Part shown: positions 8,814 to 15,483 of the stretch, piece by piece | Layout of the letters: every line of letters begins with the position of its first letter | Numbering within the stretch: the first letter of the stretch is position 1 | Source: an uncultured bacterium | GTDB taxonomy: Bacteria > Verrucomicrobiota > Lentisphaeria > Victivallales > Victivallaceae | DNA length: 64,000 nt | Direction of reading: 5' to 3' | NCBI GenBank assembly: GCA_900551245.1 | Contig: URVC01000007.1 | Location: 1-64,000, forward strand | Program-made: the position numbers and the translations under genes | Notes under the pieces: generated by a model | The model's input: the letters and a program-made list of their open reading frames with translations, nothing else | Told to the model about the DNA's origin: nothing | Database searches by the model: none

Positions 8814-9779
8814 GTGGAGCGTTCAAAGCGGAGGGTTGGAGAACGGAGGGGAGGGGGCTGGAGCGCCTCCTTCTCCGGCGTGCTGTTTGCCGGAACGGTT
8901 CTAAGTGGCTGCACCTCTCCGGATGAAGAGCTGCTGCGCCAGTACCGGAGTTACTATCACCAACTGCCGGAAGAACATCCGGCCCGGTTTGCCGTCAACC
9001 AGACGGCGGAAAAACCGCCTTCGGTTTCGTATCGTCTCCGATTCGGTGTTTATGATGACCGGGATCCGGATTCCGTCCGGGAGCAGATCCGGGCCGAAAT
9101 CGCCCGAATCGAAGAGGGCATTCGCTGGACCGGGGAACGAAGAGAGATCGAACTGACGATCGGCGGCCCGCCGGTCGTCTTTTCCGGAGAGTATCCGCTG
9201 GGAGGCACCGCTCATGAATCGGAGAACTCCATCTGGAGCATCCGCTGTGACAGGGAGACGATCACCGTAACCGGGGATTTTCCCGATGCGGAGTGCCGGC
9301 CGAATGACGAGCAGCTCTATCGGGGAGATGCGCTGGAGATGTTTTTCTGCACGAACTACGAGGCGAAACTTTACCGGGAGATCATCGTCAATCCCAACGG
9401 AACGATCTTCACCGCTCTCCACGTCAACGACCGTTTCGGGAGTTTTCAGTGTGTTGTTCCGAACGGAAAGGAGAAGTACGGCATCGCGGTGCAGACGGAA
9501 AAACGGGACAACGGCTTCCGCCTTGAAACATCGATTCCATGGCGGGCGCTCCCGGAATACACCCGCGGCAATCCGCCCCGGGCGGGGGAAGTACTTTACT
9601 TCATGCTGGTCAGGACAAACAGCGATCAGGCCGGGGAGCCGTCTCGTATGACGACTCCGGTTCCCCTGCTTTACAGTCCGCACAACCTCTTTGGCTACAT
9701 CAAAGCGGTATTGAAGAGCGAAGGCGTGGGGAAAACTGTTTTGCCACGCCCGGCCGGCGGCGGGGAGAAAAAACGCTGA
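8814..9779 (+). CDS. Lipoprotein with CBM9-like domain
   Basis: A GTG start at 8814 is chosen because GGAGG (8804-8808) lies 5 nt upstream and overlaps the stop of the galactosidase gene; 321 aa. A basic N-terminus and hydrophobic segment end in lipobox LSGC with C33 as the lipidated residue. From about residue 120 the protein resembles carbohydrate-binding family 9 modules (ENSIWSIRCDRETITVTG, YRGDALEMFFC, GFRLETSIPW). Probably a surface or periplasmic sugar-binding lipoprotein serving the same glycan. Confidence 0.75.
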   Translation: MERSKRRVGERRGGGWSASFSGVLFAGTVLSGCTSPDEELLRQYRSYYHQLPEEHPARFAVNQTAEKPPSVSYRLRFGVYDDRDPDSVREQIRAEIARIEEGIRWTGERREIELTIGGPPVVFSGEYPLGGTAHESENSIWSIRCDRETITVTGDFPDAECRPNDEQLYRGDALEMFFCTNYEAKLYREIIVNPNGTIFTALHVNDRFGSFQCVVPNGKEKYGIAVQTEKRDNGFRLETSIPWRALPEYTRGNPPRAGEVLYFMLVRTNSDQAGEPSRMTTPVPLLYSPHNLFGYIKAVLKSEGVGKTVLPRPAGGGEKKR

Positions 9780-9876
9780 GTTCCGCCGGGCGGCCGGGGG
9801 GAGGAGCCGGCCACCTGCACAGGGCATGCCCCGCGCTCTCCGGTAAGGACGGAGGGCCGGGCGTGCTTTCTTTGCT

Positions 9877-10890
9877 TCAGCGGACGATGCCGAAATGAAT
9901 GGCCGCGCACCAGATTCCGGCGAGGATGATCCAGAGCACCACCCCGTGGATGACCGGCCGGAGCCCCAGCTCGCGCAGTTTCGCCCGGTTCAGATTCGCT
10001 CCGATGAGAAAGAGCGTGAGAATCATCAGGCAGGTCGAAAACTCTTTCAGGAACCGTCCCGCCTCCGCCGTCGCCGGAACCCACGTCACCAGGGCAGAGG
10101 CAATCAGAAAGCCCGGGATGAACCACGGCACCCGGAACTGAATCTTCCGCTTCTCTCCCGGGGCGGTGTCCGCGACGAACATCGAGAGAAACAGGGTCAC
10201 CGGAATGATCCAGAGCGCCCGCGCCAGCTTCACCGTCGTCCCCACCTCCAGCGCCTCCTGACCGTAGCTCATCGCCGCACCCACGACCGAGCTGGTGTCG
10301 TGGATTCCGAGCGCCGACCAGCAGCCGAACTGATACTGGCTCATCCCGAGAGCGTGGCCGACCGCCGGAAACACCAGCAGTGCCACCGCGTTGAGCGTGA
10401 ACACCACCGCCGACGCAATGGCGATGTCGTGCGCCTTCGCCTTCAATACCGGTGTCGCCGCCGCAATGGCGCTGCCGCCGCAGATCGAGGTGCCGACGCT
10501 GATGAGGTAGAGGGTATGCTTCGGCAGGCCGAGTTTTTTGCCGAGCCACACGCCGAGCCCGAGGCCGAGTGCGATTCCGGCACAGGTGTAGACGATGCCC
10601 TGTGCGCCGGCCCGCAGAACCTGATTGAGGTTCATGCCGAATCCCATCCCGACGATCGCCGCGCCGAGCAGCGGCGAGGTCAGCCGGGTGGTGATTGCCT
10701 CAAAGGGGTTCCCCCACGCCACGGAGAAGATGACGCCGCAGATGACCGCGATGCCCGGCGCATGATTCCGGAGCGGCGGGCAGAAGAGCGGCAGTAGAAG
10801 GAACGCGGCGGCAAGCGCCAGAAACACTCCCTGCCGGAGCCGGTTCAGCTTCTCGGCGGGATCCTGCGGAACGATAATTTCAGCTTCCAT
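9877..10890 (-). CDS. yeiH: YeiH/UPF0324 family putative sulfate/anion exporter
   Basis: 337 aa, about ten membrane segments, with family hallmarks GMGFGMNLNQVL, VGTSICGGSAIAA and GIHDTSSVVGAA. The start at 10890 is set by AAGGAGAT 8 nt upstream; longer in-frame starts would run through the control region. The family is membrane-bound and annotated as sulfate exporter, though the physiological substrate is uncertain. It is divergent from a LysR-type regulator, the arrangement seen for yeiH/yeiE in enterobacteria. Confidence 0.85.
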   Translation of the reverse strand: MEAEIIVPQDPAEKLNRLRQGVFLALAAAFLLLPLFCPPLRNHAPGIAVICGVIFSVAWGNPFEAITTRLTSPLLGAAIVGMGFGMNLNQVLRAGAQGIVYTCAGIALGLGLGVWLGKKLGLPKHTLYLISVGTSICGGSAIAAATPVLKAKAHDIAIASAVVFTLNAVALLVFPAVGHALGMSQYQFGCWSALGIHDTSSVVGAAMSYGQEALEVGTTVKLARALWIIPVTLFLSMFVADTAPGEKRKIQFRVPWFIPGFLIASALVTWVPATAEAGRFLKEFSTCLMILTLFLIGANLNRAKLRELGLRPVIHGVVLWIILAGIWCAAIHFGIVR

Positions 10891-10921
10891 AAAAAAACAT
10901 CTCCTTGGTTTGGGGTGATGC

Positions 10922-10936
10922 CCTCTAATATAGAGG
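10922..10936. promoter_or_regulatory. Palindrome CCTCTA-ATA-TAGAGG upstream of yeiH
   Basis: Perfect 6-bp arms (10922-10927 and 10931-10936) with a 3-bp centre, about 30 bp upstream of the yeiH start codon. Could be an operator or a leader hairpin in the yeiH transcript. Confidence 0.4.
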
Positions 10937-10963
10937 TTTCTTTGCAAAATAAAAATAATTGAT

Positions 10964-11000
10964 GATTATAGTTTGATAAATAAAATTAATCGATTATAGT
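10964..11000. promoter_or_regulatory. lysR promoter and GATTATAGT direct repeat (LysR-type control region)
   Basis: GATTATAGT is repeated at 10964-10972 and 10992-11000, 28 bp apart. The forward promoter TTGATA (10973-10978), 16 bp, TATAGT (10995-11000) overlaps the second copy. On the minus strand the same repeats read ACTATAATC and supply TATAAT -10-like elements for yeiH. Overlapping divergent promoters with repeats are typical of LysR-regulated pairs. Confidence 0.5.
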
Positions 11001-11041
11001 AAGACGGAGCAGACCAGAGATACGGAGGGGAGGCGTGGAAC

Positions 11042-11944
11042 GTGATTGACCGGAAACTGGAAATCTTTCGAATGGCGGCGATGGTGGGGAACTTCACGGA
11101 AGCGGCTTCGGCGCTGGGAATGAGTCAGCCCAACGTGACCCATCAGCTCGCCCGTCTGGAGGAGGAGCTTGGGGTGCAGCTGTTTCTGCGGGACGGGCGG
11201 AACGTGCGGCTGACCGCGGCGGGGAGGGAGCTTTCCGCCCGGTGCGGGGAGCTTTTCGCGGAATCGGAGAAAATTCAGCGGGCGGTACAATGTGCGGCGG
11301 CGAAGCGGAACTACCATGCCATCGGCGGAACCATGACCGCGGGGGGCTATCTTCTGCCCGGACTGGTGGCCGCCTATATGAACTCCCATGCCGGGTACCG
11401 TCTCGGGCTGCAGATCGGCAATACGCGGGAGATCAGTGAGCAGCTGATCTCCCGCAAACTGGATCTTGCGCTGGTCGAGGGGCCGTTCGAGCCGAACTCC
11501 TTTCTGGCGGAGGAGTACTGCTGCGATGAACTCGTTCCTGTTTTCGCTCCGGGGGAATGTCCGCCGGAGTTTTCGCTGGTGGAGTATATCAGCGAAGGGA
11601 AGCGGCTGATTCTGCGGGAGGCCGGTTCCGGCACGCGGTACTATTTCGACCGGTTTCTCCGGGAGTGCGGCGGGGGGCGGCCGGGAGTGCTGGAACTGCT
11701 CGAAGTGAACAGCTTCGACGCGTTGAAACTTCTGGTGCGGGCAAGGGTGGGCATCACGGTGATTTCGCGTCTGGCGGTTCGCGACGAACTGGCTTCCGGC
11801 GTTCTCGAGTGCGGGCGGTTTGTCGAGGGGCGGATGATCCGGAAGCTGAATTTCCTCTACCTGCCGGGGGCCGATCTCGATTTCGTCGGGAATTTCATCC
11901 GCTTCTGCCGCCGGCAGCCGGTCCCCGGGGAGGACCCGGCGTAA
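11042..11944 (+). CDS. LysR family transcriptional regulator (CysB/YeiE-like)
   Basis: 300 aa, GTG start preceded by the GGAGGGGAGG tract. Residues 1-60 are the LysR winged HTH (FTEAASALGMSQPNVTHQLARLEEELGVQLF); about 90-295 form the two-lobed substrate-binding effector domain (GAGSGTR-like segment EAGSGTRYYFDRF). It is divergent from yeiH and most likely regulates it. In enterobacteria the corresponding regulator is YeiE. Confidence 0.88.
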   Translation: MIDRKLEIFRMAAMVGNFTEAASALGMSQPNVTHQLARLEEELGVQLFLRDGRNVRLTAAGRELSARCGELFAESEKIQRAVQCAAAKRNYHAIGGTMTAGGYLLPGLVAAYMNSHAGYRLGLQIGNTREISEQLISRKLDLALVEGPFEPNSFLAEEYCCDELVPVFAPGECPPEFSLVEYISEGKRLILREAGSGTRYYFDRFLRECGGGRPGVLELLEVNSFDALKLLVRARVGITVISRLAVRDELASGVLECGRFVEGRMIRKLNFLYLPGADLDFVGNFIRFCRRQPVPGEDPA

Positions 11945-12033
11945 TGGATCCTTGGATTCCGCAAGCCGTTCGAACCGCCGCTTCTCTTTTGCAGGATCCA
12001 CCATGACGCCGGGAACTCTCGAAGAAAGAACGT

Positions 12034-13611
12034 TTATTCTCCCCGGAGAGCTTCTGCATCGGCGTGAACCGTGATCTCCATATCCAGCCAGTTGACGCCG
12101 TCACGGAACGTCAGAAAATTGGCGCAGCGGATCGCGAAATCCGGATTGTTCGCCAGAGTTTCGGATGCGTCCGGCAGGGCGAATCCCGCCTGATAGACTC
12201 CCGGGAGCGTGTCCGGCGGCAGTGTGGCGGAGAGATTCAGCACCTGCTCGGTGCTGTTGCCGTACCAGCGCCGGATATCGGTTTGGAAACGAAACGAATG
12301 GCAGCAGGCACCGCATTTCAGCACCAGCAGGACCGGCCGGGCGTTGACCGGAGCGGAAAAGCCCCGGTTGACCAGACGGATCTCCGCCTCCAGTTTGCCG
12401 CCCGGGCGGACGCTCTCCGGAAGCCGGGCGGAGCGGAGCTCCAGACGGTACCCCAGATGATCCCGGATGAATTCAAAGTGACTGCGCGGAACGAACCTGC
12501 CCGCGGCATCGAAAAAGTACCCGTCTGAAACCGGAATCCGGTTGTCATGGAGGAACATGGGATCGACCGGAACCGATTTCCACCAGTCGATCGGATAAAA
12601 ATCCTGCTCGAACAACGAATGGCCGTGCACCATGCTGAAGGTGTCGTAATGCCAGCGGTGAAAATTCAGCAGGGCTTCGTGCGGCAGAGCCACTCCCGCC
12701 AGGTCGCGCCATTGCAGTTCGCCATCCATCGGGAGATAGCGGCTCTCCCCGTCGAGATAGCGGAACTCCTCCTCGAGGGAGAGGTTGTCCATGCCGAACG
12801 TCCCTCCATGGTTGTTGTTCTCCATGAAGTAGTCGTTGAAGTGGCCGATTCTCGCCCGGGCGGTTCCGGAAAACGCTTCGGATTCCGAAAGCGGAGCGTT
12901 GCCGAACAGCGCCCGTTTCAGCCGGGGGTATCGGAGCATGGTGTTCCGCCCCTCCGGCAGGGCTTCCAGAACGGCGGCGAGAAGTTCCCGGCAGAAACCG
13001 GCATCCTCCTCCAGATGATGGAAACTGTGATGAAATTCGCCGAACCGCCCGACGAAGCCGCATTGCAGAACATAGATCACATCCTGATAGCGGCGAAGCA
13101 GCGGCCGCAGCTGGGCGATGTGGTTCAGTACGGTCTCCGCGGAAGGGCCGGCGGGCGTCGGATACAGCTCGTAGGCAAAGCGCAATAGCGCCTTGGCGCC
13201 GGATTCGCGCAGTTTCCGGAAGAAGCTCTCGATGTCATCCAGTTTCTGCTGAGAAAGCGGCCGCCCGTCGCAGTAGTTCATCAGAAAACAGTAACTCTGC
13301 ATGACGGTCACGCCGTCGTAGGTGAAATAATCCAGCTCGTCCTGCCATTGCGCGTGGGAGAATTCGACCGCGTCCAGACGGTTTCCGCGCATCAGGCGCG
13401 GGCAGCCGGTCAGCTCCTCGTTCTGACACGACGGTTTGAGAGCGCGCCCGTCGAGCTTGTTCTGCTTGCTGTGGCAGGAGCAGGTGCCGGCGGTCTCGCC
13501 GGGAATGGTGCTGAAATAGATCTCCGTGCGGAATCCCCGTTCCGGATTCCTCAGACCTGTTCTGCCGTGCGGATCATCCGGACGGATGCCGCGGAACTCT
13601 TTCGCCCTCAT
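12034..13611 (-). CDS. DUF4874/DUF4832 domain protein
   Basis: 525 aa, no signal peptide. The N-terminal half starts with the DUF4874 signature RNPERGFRTEIYFST and contains a TIM-barrel-like segment (DGVTVMQSYCFL, FGEFH, ENNNHGGTFGMDN). The C-terminal half matches DUF4832, ending in an Ig-like beta domain. The start at 13611 follows the stop of the upstream gene by two bases and has a GGGGAGAG ribosome site. Biochemistry of the family is not established to my knowledge; the glycan-locus context suggests a glycosidase-like role. Last gene of the minus-strand locus. Confidence 0.75.
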   Translation of the reverse strand: MRAKEFRGIRPDDPHGRTGLRNPERGFRTEIYFSTIPGETAGTCSCHSKQNKLDGRALKPSCQNEELTGCPRLMRGNRLDAVEFSHAQWQDELDYFTYDGVTVMQSYCFLMNYCDGRPLSQQKLDDIESFFRKLRESGAKALLRFAYELYPTPAGPSAETVLNHIAQLRPLLRRYQDVIYVLQCGFVGRFGEFHHSFHHLEEDAGFCRELLAAVLEALPEGRNTMLRYPRLKRALFGNAPLSESEAFSGTARARIGHFNDYFMENNNHGGTFGMDNLSLEEEFRYLDGESRYLPMDGELQWRDLAGVALPHEALLNFHRWHYDTFSMVHGHSLFEQDFYPIDWWKSVPVDPMFLHDNRIPVSDGYFFDAAGRFVPRSHFEFIRDHLGYRLELRSARLPESVRPGGKLEAEIRLVNRGFSAPVNARPVLLVLKCGACCHSFRFQTDIRRWYGNSTEQVLNLSATLPPDTLPGVYQAGFALPDASETLANNPDFAIRCANFLTFRDGVNWLDMEITVHADAEALRGE

Positions 13612-13613
13612 CC

Positions 13614-14573
13614 TCACTCTCCCCTCAGACACATTTCGACAATCTCGTCGACATTCCCTGTCGCGAGGCCGATGGAGGTATCCGACGCTCCGTAGTAGAT
13701 GCGTAATTCGCGGCTTGCCGGGTCGACGACACAGCCGGTGGTGAACACCACGTTCGGAATCACGCCGTTGAGTTCGTATTCCGTCTCCGGGGCGAGCAGG
13801 TAACTTTTCATCACGCCCAGAACCTTTTCCGGCTGTTCCAGATCGAGCAGGCACGCTCCGATGCAGTAGCGGAACCCGGAGAACGTGTCGAGCACGCCGT
13901 GGTAGATTTCCAGCCATCCTTTGTCCGTTCTGACCGGCGGAGTCGGTCCGATTTTTGACGAGGCCCACCGGGTGCAGCCGCGCCGGAGCACCACCCGGTT
14001 TTCTCCCCAGTGGATCAGGTCCGGCGATCGCGAAAGCCAGATGTTCGCGAAGGCTTTCGCCATGGGGGCGCCGTGGGAGTAGGGGCGGTCGAGCCGGACA
14101 TATTTACCGCCGATTTTTTCCGGGAAGAGACACGGAACGCGGTTGGAGGGCAGGGAGATGATGTCGATCGGCTCGAATGTCCGGAAATCCTCCGTCCGGT
14201 ACAGCAGCGCCGCCGGGCCGAGGTCCGCGCCGTTGCCGGGGCGGATGATGTAATAGCAGTTCTCCTCGGCGAAGAAGGTGACGCGGCAGTCGATCGGCCA
14301 GCCGTCATAGCCCTGGAATGCGGAATTCTCAAAGGTGAAGCAGGGCTCCTGTTGAATTTCGAAATGGAGGCCGTCCGCACTTTCCGCAATATGACAGCAG
14401 GGGCGGCTCGCCCCCATCGGCAGAACGGAGAGAATCAGAATCGTCCGTCCATCCGGCGTCATCACCTGGCCGGGATTGAAGATCTGTTCCACGCGGTAGT
14501 AGGGAAAATCGGCGGGATCGAACAAGGGATTTCCTTCGTAACGGGTCAAGATGGATTTTGATTTCATCGACAT
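13614..14573 (-). CDS. GH130-like beta-mannoside phosphorylase/hydrolase
   Basis: 319 aa, no signal peptide, five-bladed beta-propeller type sequence. Landmarks of GH130 are visible: NPLF near residue 15, FNPGQV (32-37), PIDCRVTF with D95 at the place of the catalytic Asp of the usual EDPR motif, GPTPP and EIYHGV. Family enzymes phosphorolyse or hydrolyse beta-mannosidic linkages. The EDPR motif is changed to IDCR, so phosphate use is uncertain. GAAGGAAAT precedes the ATG; a second ATG (14567) is equally spaced from it. Cytoplasmic use of imported oligosaccharide is inferred. Confidence 0.78.
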   Translation of the reverse strand: MSMKSKSILTRYEGNPLFDPADFPYYRVEQIFNPGQVMTPDGRTILILSVLPMGASRPCCHIAESADGLHFEIQQEPCFTFENSAFQGYDGWPIDCRVTFFAEENCYYIIRPGNGADLGPAALLYRTEDFRTFEPIDIISLPSNRVPCLFPEKIGGKYVRLDRPYSHGAPMAKAFANIWLSRSPDLIHWGENRVVLRRGCTRWASSKIGPTPPVRTDKGWLEIYHGVLDTFSGFRYCIGACLLDLEQPEKVLGVMKSYLLAPETEYELNGVIPNVVFTTGCVVDPASRELRIYYGASDTSIGLATGNVDEIVEMCLRGE

Positions 14574-14589
14574 ATTTCCTTCTCTATCT

Positions 14590-15468
14590 CTATTTTTCTG
14601 CAGGTTTCCGGACCAGCGTCAGCCCTTTGATTTCGATGGTTGCCTGCGTGGTCTTCAAGGTGAGGATCAGACGGCCGCGGCCGAGAAAACGGTTCACATC
14701 GTCCGGCGTCCGGAAGGGGATCCGGTAAAGCTGGTACTCGTCGTTCTCCAGCTTGAACTCCCGGGTGAGATACCAGTGTTTGCGCCCGGAGGCCCAGCCG
14801 TCCACTCGAACATGCATCTGCAACCCGGCCGGACCCTTGCACCAGAAGGAGAGTTCATAGTTTCGGTCCGGCTGCAGCGGAATGTCACGGGAGGTCAATG
14901 GCATCCCGTCGGCGGCGAGCAGCGTGTAACGGACGGCCCGTCCTCCCAGGATGGAATCCCTGTCGGCAACGGATTCCACCTTCGCGCCGTTCTCCCGGCG
15001 AAGGTAATAAAATTGAGAGGCGAGAGACTGGGTATCGATGCGTTGCAGCTCCGCGTCGGACATCACCTGAAACTTGAGTCCGGAGAGTTTCAGGCTGTCG
15101 CGCGAGAAGAGTTTGAATGAAAGTTTCGCCGCGGCGGGCGCATAAAAGTAGACCCGATACTGTTCCGAGCCCGGAGCGACGGCGTACCGGTTGAAGAGAT
15201 TGCAGGCGTTGTCCTGGAATCCTCTCAGATCGAACATCAGCTCGGCTTGTTTCTCCGATGTGACATGGAATTCCAGCAGATAGTGCTTCCCCGCCTCCAC
15301 GGGTGCCTCCCATTTCAGCGCGGCATAGTTGGTTTTGCTGTTGTCAAACGAATACACGCCGTCGGAGAGCTTTACGTTGTAGCTGGGCACGATACCGGGA
15401 ATATCGGCGAAAAGCGCGGCTCCGGAAAACAGTAGAACGGCAGAGAATGCGAGGTTGGCTGGATTCAT
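14590..15468 (-). CDS. Secreted protein with two CBM-like beta-sandwich segments
   Basis: 292 aa with a signal peptide ending at ALFA-DI. Two repeats of a jelly-roll pattern: residues about 40-150 (AGKHYLLEFHVTSEK ... VYFYAPAAAKLSFKLF) and 175-288 (PDRNYELSFWCKG ... ATIEIKGLTLVRK), both resembling CBM4/9-type modules. AAAGGAGA precedes the ATG. Likely a periplasmic or surface glycan-binding accessory of the adjacent secreted hydrolase; no enzyme motif seen. Confidence 0.65.
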   Translation of the reverse strand: MNPANLAFSAVLLFSGAALFADIPGIVPSYNVKLSDGVYSFDNSKTNYAALKWEAPVEAGKHYLLEFHVTSEKQAELMFDLRGFQDNACNLFNRYAVAPGSEQYRVYFYAPAAAKLSFKLFSRDSLKLSGLKFQVMSDAELQRIDTQSLASQFYYLRRENGAKVESVADRDSILGGRAVRYTLLAADGMPLTSRDIPLQPDRNYELSFWCKGPAGLQMHVRVDGWASGRKHWYLTREFKLENDEYQLYRIPFRTPDDVNRFLGRGRLILTLKTTQATIEIKGLTLVRKPAEK

Positions 15469-15483
15469 GATTCTGGTCTCCTT

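Noticed and set aside
6977..8914. 645-codon open frame on the minus strand
   Set aside because: Fully antisense to the GH36-like gene, low-complexity Arg/Pro/His-rich translation, no ribosome site; a by-product of GC-rich third positions.
9792..9812. GGCCGG/CCGGCC hairpin between convergent genes as terminator
   Set aside because: Symmetric stem but no T-run on either strand; GC-rich sequence makes such pairings common.
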